Of a DNA stretch of 64,000 bases, positions 8,328 through 16,069 are shown piece after piece. The DNA lies in NCBI RefSeq assembly GCF_018332655.1, contig NZ_BOQL01000011.1, forward strand, positions 1-64,000, given 5' to 3'. Origin of the DNA: Actinoplanes auranticolor. GTDB lineage: Bacteria > Actinomycetota > Actinomycetes > Mycobacteriales > Micromonosporaceae. The translations under genes were made by a program, and so were the position numbers. The notes under the pieces were generated by a model. That model saw nothing but the letters and a program-made list of their open reading frames with translations. It had not been told where the DNA came from and searched no databases. Every line of letters begins with the position of its first letter. Position 1 is the first letter of the stretch.

Positions 8328-9350
8328 GTGTCGCCCCCGGCCCCCCTGCTGCTCGTGCTCGACGGCAACAGTCTGTTGCACCGCGCCTACCATGCCGCGG
8401 CGATGGAAGGGCTCCTGGACCAGGCCGGCCGGCCGGTGTGGGCCCTGCGCGGGCTGGTCGGATACCTCGCCCGGGCCGCCGCGCACCTGCGTCCCGATGC
8501 CGTGGTGGTCGGCTTCGACTGCCCGCAGGACTCCGCGCGGCGCACCGAGTATCCGGCCTACAAAGCCCACCGGCCGGACAAACCGGCGGACCTGAGCGAG
8601 CAGATCGCCGGCGCTCCCGAGCTGCTGGCGGCGGCCGGCGTGTGCACGGTCGTGCCGCCGGCCTACGAGGCCGACGACGTGCTGGCCAGCTCGGCCGCGC
8701 ACGCCCGGCGGCACGGCTGGCGCTCGGTGCTGATGACCAGCGACCGGGACGCGTTCGCGCTGATCGACGACACCACCTCGGTGCTGCGGGTCCGCAACGG
8801 CGGCTTCGACGAGGCCGTCCTGGTCGACCCCGAGGGACTGCTGGCCCTCTGCGGGGTCCGCGCCGCGCAGTATCGCGACTACGCCGCGTTACGCGGCGAC
8901 CCGTCCGACAACCTGCACGGTGTCCGCCGGTTCGGCTCGGCGACCGCGGCCCGGCTGCTGGCGGCCTTCGACACGGTGGACGCCGCCTGGGCGGCCATCG
9001 ATGCGGGCGACGCGCAGTCGGTGCGCGACGTGGTCGGCGCCCAGTGCACCGACGAGCTGGGCCGGCCGGAGACCCGGGAGATCGTCGAGCGCAACCGCCG
9101 GCTCATGCGAATGCGCGCGGACCTGCCCATGCCGGAGCTGCGGGCGGCGCGGCTGCCGTTGCGGCTGGGCGCGATGCGGTCCGTCCTGTCCGGACGCGGG
9201 ATCAACTTCGGCCCGTCGCTGTGGGCGCTGACCGGCGGGAGTCCGCCGGCCGTGGTCACCGAGCCGATGCCGGAGCTGCAGCCGTGGCGGCTGCGCGGTG
9301 GGATGACCAGCCGCCGCGATCCGACCCCTGGCCAGCTCGCCCTGTTCTGA
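8328..9350 (+). CDS. 5'-3' exonuclease (FEN/PolI N-domain type) with clamp-binding-like C-terminus
   Basis: 340 residues beginning with GTG 9 bp after the WYL gene. The flap-endonuclease layout is complete: LVLDGNSLLHRAYH with the first metal Asp, a helical-arch region (TEYPAYKAHRPDKP), EADDVLAS, TSDRDAFALI and an H3TH-like LRGDPSDNLHG stretch. Members cleave 5' flaps and RNA primers. It stands alone without a polymerase domain. The last five residues, QLALF, after an unstructured linker, match the beta-sliding-clamp motif pattern QLxLF, suggesting recruitment to replication or repair sites. That role is inferred. Confidence 0.88.
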   Translation: MSPPAPLLLVLDGNSLLHRAYHAAAMEGLLDQAGRPVWALRGLVGYLARAAAHLRPDAVVVGFDCPQDSARRTEYPAYKAHRPDKPADLSEQIAGAPELLAAAGVCTVVPPAYEADDVLASSAAHARRHGWRSVLMTSDRDAFALIDDTTSVLRVRNGGFDEAVLVDPEGLLALCGVRAAQYRDYAALRGDPSDNLHGVRRFGSATAARLLAAFDTVDAAWAAIDAGDAQSVRDVVGAQCTDELGRPETREIVERNRRLMRMRADLPMPELRAARLPLRLGAMRSVLSGRGINFGPSLWALTGGSPPAVVTEPMPELQPWRLRGGMTSRRDPTPGQLALF

Positions 9351-9449
9351 CCCGGCGCCGCCGGGCGCAACGACGCGGCGGCGCACCTGGTGGCGGAATC
9401 GGTCGTCCGGAGGGTCGTTGTGCGCACGGATCGTTGGTAGCGTCGCGCC

Positions 9450-10814
9450 ATGCCGACGGATTCCATCGACCGCGCCCGCCTCCAGCAGCTGACCGCGCGC
9501 GAGCGGGCCGCCTTCGCCGACCGGCACCCGCGCTCGGCGGCGGCCTACGCCCGCGCCGGCAACCTCTTCGGCCGGGTGCCGATGACCTGGATGAACAAGA
9601 GCGCGGCGGGCTACCCGGTCTACCTCGACCGGGCCCGCGGGGCCCGGCTCACCGACATCGACGGCCACGAGTACATGGACTTCTGCCTGGGTGACACCGC
9701 GGCGATGGCCGGGCACTCCCCCGCACCTGTCGTCGAGGCGGTCACCCGGCGCCTGTCCGGGCTGGGCGGCGCCAGCACCATGGTGCCCACCGAGGACGCA
9801 GCGCTGGTCGGCGCGGAGCTGAGCCGCCGCTTCGGCCTGCCCGCCTGGAGTTTCGCGCTCACCGCGACGGACGCGAACCGCTGGGCCGTCCGGCTGCTGC
9901 GTGCCGTCACCGGCCGCTCGCGCATCCTCGTCAACAGCTACTGCTACCACGGCTCGGTCGACGAGTCGCTGATCGTGGTCGGGCCGGACGGCCGGCCGCG
10001 CAGCCGCGAGGGCAACGTCGGTGCGCCCGGTGACGTGACGCTGACCAGCCGGGTCGCCGAGTTCAACGACCTGGACGGGCTGGCCCGGGAACTGGCGCAC
10101 GGCGACGTCGCGGCGGTGCTGATGGAGCCGGCGCTGACCAACATCGGCATCGTGCTGCCCGAGCCCGGTTACCTGGCCGGGGTGCGGGCGCTGACCCGCG
10201 AGCACGGCACGTACCTGATCAACGACGAGACCCACACGTTCTCGGCCGGGCCCGGCGGCGCGACCGCCGCCTGGGCCCTGGACCCCGATGTGATCACCAT
10301 CGGCAAGGCCATCGGCGGCGGCGTCCCGGTCGGCGCGTACGGGCTGAGCGCCGAGCTCGCCGCGCGGCTGACCGGGCGCACCGACCTCGACCTGATCGAC
10401 ATGGGCGGGGTCGGTGGCACCCTGGCCGGCAACCCGGTGTCGATGGCCGCGACCCGGGCGACGCTGGAGGAGGTGCTCACCGAGGCCGCCTTCGCCGCGA
10501 TGATCGAGGTGGCCACCGCGTTCGCCGACGGCGTCCGCAAGACCATCGCCGAGTACGCCCTGCCCTGGTCGGTGGCCCAGGTGGGCGCCCGGGTGGAGTA
10601 CCGGTTCGCCGCCCCGGCGCCGCGCACCGGCACGGAGTCGGCCGCCTGCGCCGACGCCGAGCTGGAGGACTTCCTGCACACGTACCTGCTGAACCGCGGG
10701 GTGCTGCTCACGCCGTTCCACAACATGGCCCTGATGTGCCCGCAGACCACGACGGACGACGTGGCCCGCCACCACGAGGTCTTCGCCGCCGCCCTCGGCG
10801 AGCTGCTCACCTGA
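9450..10814 (+). CDS. Class III PLP-dependent aminotransferase (glutamate-1-semialdehyde aminomutase-like)
   Basis: 454 residues of fold-type I. The Schiff-base lysine is K286 in VITIGKAIGGG and the PLP-pyridine Asp is D259 in LINDETHTF. The N-terminus (GYPVYLDRARGARLTDIDG, then DFCLGDTAAMAGH) is typical of the glutamate-1-semialdehyde mutase/omega-aminotransferase group. The usual SGSEA-type cofactor-phosphate segment reads ALTATDANRWAVR here, as in many mutase-like paralogues. It is not next to haem genes, so it is more likely an aminotransferase of secondary metabolism than HemL. It follows the exonuclease after 99 bp. The substrate is unknown. Confidence 0.87.
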   Translation: MPTDSIDRARLQQLTARERAAFADRHPRSAAAYARAGNLFGRVPMTWMNKSAAGYPVYLDRARGARLTDIDGHEYMDFCLGDTAAMAGHSPAPVVEAVTRRLSGLGGASTMVPTEDAALVGAELSRRFGLPAWSFALTATDANRWAVRLLRAVTGRSRILVNSYCYHGSVDESLIVVGPDGRPRSREGNVGAPGDVTLTSRVAEFNDLDGLARELAHGDVAAVLMEPALTNIGIVLPEPGYLAGVRALTREHGTYLINDETHTFSAGPGGATAAWALDPDVITIGKAIGGGVPVGAYGLSAELAARLTGRTDLDLIDMGGVGGTLAGNPVSMAATRATLEEVLTEAAFAAMIEVATAFADGVRKTIAEYALPWSVAQVGARVEYRFAAPAPRTGTESAACADAELEDFLHTYLLNRGVLLTPFHNMALMCPQTTTDDVARHHEVFAAALGELLT

Positions 10815-10826
10815 CCGGCGACCGGG

Positions 10827-11360
10827 TCAGCGACCACCGAGGGCGCCCAGCACGGTCTTGACCAGCAGGCCGGCCCGGCCGCCGGCCTCTACCAGCTCCG
10901 GCGCCTCGTCGGGGAGCAGATAGACCTCGCCCATCAGGGCCAGGTAGACCCGGCGGCACCAGGAAGGGCTGGCGGGGGCGATCGCGCCCGCCTCCTGCAG
11001 GCGGGTGAACAGCAGGTCGAGGCCGTCCTGGACCTCACGGCCGGGCGCCGAAGCCAACGTGATCGAGAAGCGGTGGCTGATCTTCAGGTCGAAGACGATC
11101 TCCGACGCCCGGTGCAGGGCCAGCACGGGCGGCGCGGTCTCCACCTTGGCCTGTTCGATCACGGCCAGGTAGCGATCGTTGAGCCGCTCGCTGAGCGCCT
11201 TCAGCAGCGCCTGCCGGGAGGCGAAGCGGCGGTGGACGGTCGCGCGGGCGACCCCGGCGGCGTCGCCGATGCGTTCCAGCGAGGCGTTCGGGTCGTCGGC
11301 GAGCACGGTTTCGGCGGCCTCGAGGATCCGGGCCGTACTGCGTTCCGCGTCCGCTCTCAT
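10827..11360 (-). CDS. TetR family transcriptional regulator
   Basis: 177 residues. The N-terminal helix-turn-helix (ASLERIGDAAGVARATVHRR, about residues 25-45) is canonical TetR, and the rest is an all-helical ligand and dimer domain. It is divergent from an SDR oxidoreductase across 85 bp that hold a near-perfect inverted repeat (11395-11413), so it most likely represses that gene and perhaps itself. The 3' end converges on the aminotransferase with a 12-bp gap. The inducer is unknown, but is often the substrate of the neighbouring oxidoreductase. Confidence 0.9.
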   Translation of the reverse strand: MRADAERSTARILEAAETVLADDPNASLERIGDAAGVARATVHRRFASRQALLKALSERLNDRYLAVIEQAKVETAPPVLALHRASEIVFDLKISHRFSITLASAPGREVQDGLDLLFTRLQEAGAIAPASPSWCRRVYLALMGEVYLLPDEAPELVEAGGRAGLLVKTVLGALGGR

Positions 11361-11394
11361 CCCGGACCACTCTAGGCTAGCGGCATGTGAGACA

Positions 11395-11413
11395 TCAATG
11401 ACGCAGTTATTGA
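11395..11413. promoter_or_regulatory. Candidate TetR operator overlapping the SDR promoter
   Basis: TCAATGAC-GCA-GTTATTGA: 7 of 8 arm positions are complementary. A -35-like TTGACT at 11410-11415 overlaps the right arm. With 17-bp spacing a weak -10 TTGCAT (11433-11438) would start transcription at about the ATG of the SDR gene, suggesting a leaderless message. No Shine-Dalgarno sequence precedes that ATG. Confidence 0.45.
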
Positions 11414-11445
11414 CTTAAGCGAGACTCGTGTGTTGCATTTAAGCC

Positions 11446-12234
11446 ATGAATCTTCAGCTGAACGGCAAGCGTGTCCTCGTCACCGGCGCGAGCAAGGGCA
11501 TCGGCCTCGCGATCGTCCGGGCCTTCGTGGCCGAAGGCGCCTCGGTCACCGCGGCGTCCCGGAACAGCACGCCCGACCTCGAGGCCACCGGAGCCTCGTT
11601 CGTGGCAGCCGACCTTGCCGAGCCCGACGGCCCGCGGCGGATGGTGCAGGCCGTGCTCGCCGCCGACCCCCGCCTCGACATCCTGATCAACAACGCGGGC
11701 GGCGGCACCATGAGCGACGGCGCGTTCACCGATCCGCTCGACGGCACCGACGACGACTGGGCCGCCACCTTCGCCCTGAACCTCCATGCGGCCGTGCGGA
11801 GCACCCGGGCCGCGCTGTCGGCCCTGACCGAAGCGCGGGGAGCCGTCGTGACCATCAGCTCCGACAGTGCCCTGCGCCCTGGGGCGACGCCGCTGCCCTA
11901 CGCCACGGCGAAGGCCGCCCTCAACGCGTTCTCCCGCGGACTGGCCGAGAAGGTGGGCGCCCAGGGAGTCCGGGTCAACGTGGTCACCCCGGGCGGTACG
12001 CGCACCCACCTGATGGAGGGCAAAGACGGCTACGGCGCCCAGCTGGCCGCGCACCTGGGCATCGACCACGCCGCACTGCTCGCCGCGATGCCGGGCCAGG
12101 GCGGCATGCTGACCGGCACCCTGATCGAGCCGGACGAGATCGCCCGCGCGGTGCTGCTGCTGTCGTCCCCCACCATGCCCAGCGCGATCGGCTCGAACTG
12201 GCTCCTGGACGCCGGCGCCACCAAGACCGTGTAG
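11446..12234 (+). CDS. SDR family NAD(P)-dependent oxidoreductase
   Basis: 262 residues of classical short-chain dehydrogenase. It has a TGASKGIG nucleotide loop at residues 13-20, NNAGG in the fourth strand region, a catalytic serine in TISSDS, and Tyr/Lys in YATAK. C-terminal sequence closes with SNWLLDAG, the usual cofactor-proximal segment. An Arg in AASRN after the second strand suggests preference for NADP. It lies divergent from the TetR gene, its probable repressor. The message may be leaderless, since no ribosome-binding site is seen. Substrate is unknown. Confidence 0.92.
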   Translation: MNLQLNGKRVLVTGASKGIGLAIVRAFVAEGASVTAASRNSTPDLEATGASFVAADLAEPDGPRRMVQAVLAADPRLDILINNAGGGTMSDGAFTDPLDGTDDDWAATFALNLHAAVRSTRAALSALTEARGAVVTISSDSALRPGATPLPYATAKAALNAFSRGLAEKVGAQGVRVNVVTPGGTRTHLMEGKDGYGAQLAAHLGIDHAALLAAMPGQGGMLTGTLIEPDEIARAVLLLSSPTMPSAIGSNWLLDAGATKTV

Positions 12235-12247
12235 CGGCTTCGGGCGC

Positions 12248-13207
12248 TCAGCTGCGCAGGGTCTGCGACGGGGACACGCCGTACCGGCGGCGGTAGCGGG
12301 CCGCGAACCGGCCCAGGTGCACGAACCCGCACCGGTACGCGATCTCGGTGACCGTGCCGTCGCGGGGATCGGTGCGCCGCAGCTCCTCGTGGGCCAGGGA
12401 GAGCCGGAGCTCCCGCAGGTACGCCATCGGCGACGTGTTCAGGTAACGCTGGAAGCCGTCCTGCAGGGAGCGGGGGCTGACCGAGGCGACCCGGGCCAGG
12501 TCGGCGACCGTGAACGAGTGGCCCGGATCGGCGCGCATGGCCTCGGCCGCCCGCCGTACGGCCCGCGGGGCGGCCAGTCCGGGCCGGCGGTTGGCCAGCA
12601 CGTCGCGGTAGTTGTGCGACGCGGCCAGCAACAGCCCGCCGATCAGGCTCTCCCGCAGCTGGCGGCCGAGCAGCGGATGCCGCACCAGACCGTGCGGCTC
12701 GGCCGCATCGGTGGCCATCATCCGGGCCAGGCGCGCCCAGGCGGCACCGAGCCCGCCGGAGACGTCGAGCTCCGGGATCAACCGCACCGGCGTGCCCACC
12801 GGCCCGTCGATCATCCGGCTGAGCTCGTCCTCCAGGGCGGCGCGGTCGATCTTCACGGCGAGCAGCCGGCAGTCGCCGCTCCATCGCTCGAGGACGGTGT
12901 CGCCGACCGGCTGGAACACCGCGGCGGTGGCGGTGGTGGCGACGAGTGGTTCGCCGCGGCCCTGGCGCCACACGAGCTCACCGCTGAGCGGTACGTCCAC
13001 ATGGTACGAACCCAGCTCGCCGAACCACATCCGCACGTCGATGCCGAACCGCAGGTCCCCGAAGGTCACCAGGTCGCTGTGCGCGATGTCGAAGCCGGCG
13101 CTGCAGCGGCCCGGGGACAGGACGTCGACGGTGCTGGAGTAGAAGTGCTCCCCCAGGACCGTACGGGCTTCGTCCACGTCCGAGGTGGTCATGCTGATGG
13201 CGTGCAC
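12248..13207 (-). CDS. AraC family transcriptional regulator
   Basis: About 319 residues from a GTG at 13207; an ATG at 13192 is an equally possible start. The N-terminal half is a beta-rich AraC-binding-like domain (start region ISMTTSDVDEARTVLG). The C-terminal hundred residues carry two helix-turn-helix units (FTVADLARVASVSPRSLQDG and VTEIAYRCGFVHLGRFAARY), ending with the PSQTLR signature. It converges on the SDR gene with a 13-bp gap, and its upstream side faces the Ser/Thr kinase. Target and ligand are not evident. Confidence 0.88.
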   Translation of the reverse strand: MHAISMTTSDVDEARTVLGEHFYSSTVDVLSPGRCSAGFDIAHSDLVTFGDLRFGIDVRMWFGELGSYHVDVPLSGELVWRQGRGEPLVATTATAAVFQPVGDTVLERWSGDCRLLAVKIDRAALEDELSRMIDGPVGTPVRLIPELDVSGGLGAAWARLARMMATDAAEPHGLVRHPLLGRQLRESLIGGLLLAASHNYRDVLANRRPGLAAPRAVRRAAEAMRADPGHSFTVADLARVASVSPRSLQDGFQRYLNTSPMAYLRELRLSLAHEELRRTDPRDGTVTEIAYRCGFVHLGRFAARYRRRYGVSPSQTLRS

Positions 13208-13350
13208 GCCCCCAGCATCACCGATCCGTGAGCGAACCGCTACTGCAACGGTATGGGCGACCCGGTGGTGGACGCGTCCGGCGTACCGCGGGAGGCAGTG
13301 ACCGCCGCCCATGAGTTGACACGTCGCGTGCGCTGGGCGAGTGTTCCGAG

Positions 13351-14790
13351 ATGAGCGACGACTGGCCGGCGGCGGGCACCCTCCTGGCGTTCCGCTACCG
13401 CCTCGTCTCGCGGCTGGAGACGGGCGGGATGGCCGAGATCTGGCACGCCCAGGACGAGCTGCTGGCCCGGCCGGTCGCGCTGAAGCTGCCCACCGGCCTG
13501 GACCGGGCCCGCACCGACGTCCTCCAGCTGGCCTGGAAAGAGGCCCGGATGGGGGCCCGGCTGTCCCACCCCAACATCGCCGCGGTGCATGACTACGACG
13601 AGGCGGTCCGCCCCGAGGGTTCGGTGGCGCCGTTCGTGGTGATGGAGCTGCTGGCCGGCGAGACCCTGGCCGCCCGGGTGGCCCGCGCCCCGCTCTCCTG
13701 GCGGGAGGCGGCCGGGATCGGGGCCGCGGTGGCCGACGCGCTGACCGCCGCGCACGCCAGCGGCGTGGTGCACCGCGACGTCAAGCCGGGCAACGTGATG
13801 CTCACCCCGACCGGCATCAAGATCCTCGACTTCGGGATCAGCGCGGTCGCCGGCGAGCCGGACGACGACGAGACCGGGGCGACGTTCGGCACCCCGGCGT
13901 ACGTGGCCCCGGAACGCCTGGACGGCAAGCCCGCCGAACCGGCGACCGACGTGTACGGCCTGGGTGTGCTGCTGTTCGAGATGGTGACCGGGCAGCCGCC
14001 GTACCCGGTGGACACCTGGGAGGAGCTGGCCCAGGCCCGCGCGGAGGGCGCCACGGCACTGCCGTCCACCCTGCCGGCGGCGTTCCGCGAGCTGGTGACC
14101 CGCTGCCTGGCCGACGAGCCGGACCGCCGGCCGAGCGCCGCCGAGGTCGGTAAAGGACTGGCGGAGCTGGCCGCGCCCGACGAGCCGGAGCAGCCCGCGC
14201 CCGTGGTCACCGTGACCCGGCACCGGGCCGGCGCCGCGGGTCCCGGCCCCGGCGGCGACGAGCGCCCCCGGTCGGGACGCAAGCGGCTGGTGCTCTGGTC
14301 CTCTCTGGTCGCCCTGGTCGTCTCGGCGCTGGCCCTCTTCGCCGCGCTCGGCACGTCCCGGCCGAACGTCGAGGCCGGACGGTCCCCGGCGGCGAGCCCG
14401 CCCCCGGCAAGCCCGCCGCCGTCAGCCGCGCCGTCCGCGAAGGCGACGCCCCGGACAGCGGTCAGCACCACGGCCCCGCCGTCGGACGGCGGGGCCGCAC
14501 CGCTGGAGGCCGACGCCCCGCCGCTCGACGCCGATGTCGCGCAGGCCCGCTTCCGCACGGCGGTCGAGGACGGCCGCGCCGAGGGACAGATCCGGCCCGA
14601 CGTCGCGGTCGACCTGCTCAACCTGCTCCGGCCGCTGGACCGCGGGGACGGCCGCCAGGCCGACGAGCAGGTGGCCGAGCTGCGGCGCAAGCTGGACGAC
14701 CGGATCGGCGAGGGCAGCGTGGACACCGCCCTCGCCAAGATCCTCCGGGCCCGCCTGGCCGACCTCGACCAGGCCCTGCGCTCCAGCTGA
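13351..14790 (+). CDS. Transmembrane serine/threonine protein kinase (PknB type)
   Basis: 479 residues. The kinase domain (about 12-272) has a glycine loop (LETGGMAEIW), catalytic lysine K45 in VALK, the catalytic HRD Asp D143 with VKPGN, DFG Asp D160 and the APE Glu E188, so it should be active. A juxtamembrane stretch leads to one transmembrane helix (about 313-334), then a Pro/Ser/Ala-rich extracellular linker and a small helical outer domain (about 390-479) without PASTA repeats. The outer helical domain may sense or hold a cell-wall or protein partner. The tandem repeat at 14821 follows immediately. Confidence 0.92.
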   Translation: MSDDWPAAGTLLAFRYRLVSRLETGGMAEIWHAQDELLARPVALKLPTGLDRARTDVLQLAWKEARMGARLSHPNIAAVHDYDEAVRPEGSVAPFVVMELLAGETLAARVARAPLSWREAAGIGAAVADALTAAHASGVVHRDVKPGNVMLTPTGIKILDFGISAVAGEPDDDETGATFGTPAYVAPERLDGKPAEPATDVYGLGVLLFEMVTGQPPYPVDTWEELAQARAEGATALPSTLPAAFRELVTRCLADEPDRRPSAAEVGKGLAELAAPDEPEQPAPVVTVTRHRAGAAGPGPGGDERPRSGRKRLVLWSSLVALVVSALALFAALGTSRPNVEAGRSPAASPPPASPPPSAAPSAKATPRTAVSTTAPPSDGGAAPLEADAPPLDADVAQARFRTAVEDGRAEGQIRPDVAVDLLNLLRPLDRGDGRQADEQVAELRRKLDDRIGEGSVDTALAKILRARLADLDQALRSS

Positions 14791-14820
14791 CCGGCAGCGT
14801 GCCGGGGCGCGCCCAACGGC

Positions 14821-14990
14821 GGCGCAAGCAGGCGCGGCGCAAGCAGGCGCGGCGCAAGCAGGCGCGGCGCAAGCAGGCGCGGCGCAAGCAGGCGCGGCCG
14901 CGCGCCGCGGGCAGGCGGCAGCGCGGCAGGCGGCAGCGCGGGCAGGCCGCGGCGCGGGCAGGCCGCGGCGCGGGCAGGCGACAGCGCGGG
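14821..14990. repeat. Minisatellite: five perfect 15-bp repeats followed by degenerate 16-bp repeats
   Basis: The unit GGCGCAAGCAGGCGC occurs five times without change at 14821-14895. It is followed (about 14910-14990) by diverged units of the form CGCGGGCAGGCCGCGG. The block fills the 212-bp gap between the convergent kinase and LacI genes. Because the unit is a multiple of three, all frames stay open. In the kinase frame beyond its TGA it would read GASRR five times. No start or ribosome-binding site supports a separate gene. Confidence 0.85.
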
Positions 14991-15002
14991 TGCGCCGCCG
15001 GG

Positions 15003-16013
15003 TCAGGCCGAGCCGCGCAGGACCAGGCGGGTGCTCAGGACCGGGCCGCCCGGTCCCGGGTCCTCGCCGTCGATCTTGGCCAGCAGCAGCCGGACCATCT
15101 GCCGGCCCATCTCCTCGATCGGCTGGTGCACGCTGGTCAGCGGCGGGTCGGTGTGCCGGGCGATGACCGAGTCGTCGAAGCCGATCACCGCGATGTCGCC
15201 CGGCGCCGACAGCCCGTGCTCGCGCATCGTGCGCAGGGCGCCGGCCGCCATCATGTCCGATGCGGCGAAGACCGCGTCGATGTCCGGGTGCCGGGCGAGC
15301 AGCAACCGCATCGCCGCGGCGCCGCCCTCCTCGCTGAAGTCGCCGTGCGCGACGATTCCCTCGCCCACCACGTCGCGGTACCCGTCCAGGCGGGCCAGGG
15401 CGGGCGCCATGTCCATCGTGCCGGTGATGGTGGCGATCCGCCGGCGCCCCGACCGGCGCAGGTACTCCACCGCCTCGCGGGCACCGCCGCGGTTGTCGGC
15501 GTCGACGTAGCAGCCGGGCTCGCCCTCGGCCGGCCGGCCGGCCCGGACCGTCGCCACGCCGCGCTGCTCCAGCTTGTCCATCAGGTTGTCGGTGCCGTGC
15601 AGCGACAGCAGCAACGCGCCGTCGACGTGCTGGCGGGTCAGGTAGCCCTCCAGGCGCTCGCGCTCCGGCTGCGACTGGGAGATCATCAGGACCATCTGCA
15701 GATTGCGTTCCACCAGCACCGACGCGATGGCCTGCACGATGCGGCCGAAGAACGGCTCGGCGAAGAAGCGCTCCCCGGACTCGAAGATGACCAGGGCGAT
15801 CGAGTCGGTGCGCTGGGTGACCAGGGTGCGGGCGGCGCGGTTGGGTACGTACCCCAGCTCGGCGATCGCGTCCTCGACCGCGGCCTTGGCGCCCGGGCTC
15901 ACCTGCGCCGAGCCGTTGACCACCCGGGAGACGGTGCCGCGGCCGACCCCGGCTCGTTCCGCGACCTGGTCGAGGGTCGGGCGTCCGGTGGATCGGGACC
16001 GCTCCGTCGTCAT
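15003..16013 (-). CDS. LacI family transcriptional regulator
   Basis: 336 residues. The LacI-type helix-turn-helix (PTLDQVAERAGVGRGTVSRV, about residues 12-32, then VNGSAQVS and the hinge helix) is followed by a periplasmic-binding-protein-like sugar sensor domain ending IEEMGRQMVRLLL. It is placed after a class B PBP gene (56-bp gap, same strand), with no sugar genes adjacent. It is the only LacI protein in the window, so it is one candidate to read the AGCGCT-centred palindromes at 29.3, 38.8, 42.9 and 56.3 kb. That link is a hypothesis. Confidence 0.92.
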   Translation of the reverse strand: MTTERSRSTGRPTLDQVAERAGVGRGTVSRVVNGSAQVSPGAKAAVEDAIAELGYVPNRAARTLVTQRTDSIALVIFESGERFFAEPFFGRIVQAIASVLVERNLQMVLMISQSQPERERLEGYLTRQHVDGALLLSLHGTDNLMDKLEQRGVATVRAGRPAEGEPGCYVDADNRGGAREAVEYLRRSGRRRIATITGTMDMAPALARLDGYRDVVGEGIVAHGDFSEEGGAAAMRLLLARHPDIDAVFAASDMMAAGALRTMREHGLSAPGDIAVIGFDDSVIARHTDPPLTSVHQPIEEMGRQMVRLLLAKIDGEDPGPGGPVLSTRLVLRGSA

Positions 16014-16069
16014 CGGTCCTCCCCTGCCTTCCCCGTCATGCCTCGCCAGCCACAACCTACCCTGCGGGT

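Noticed and set aside
8024..9694. A 556-codon plus-strand frame
   Set aside because: Out of frame with the WYL, exonuclease and aminotransferase genes; Arg/Gly/Pro-rich with no motif.
9450..10814. Assignment as HemL of tetrapyrrole synthesis
   Set aside because: No haem genes nearby and the cofactor-phosphate segment differs from the usual SGSEA-type sequence.
14821..14990. CRISPR-like array
   Set aside because: Units are contiguous with no unique spacers and no cas genes are near. The same holds for 6696-6806 and the FG-GAP repeats.
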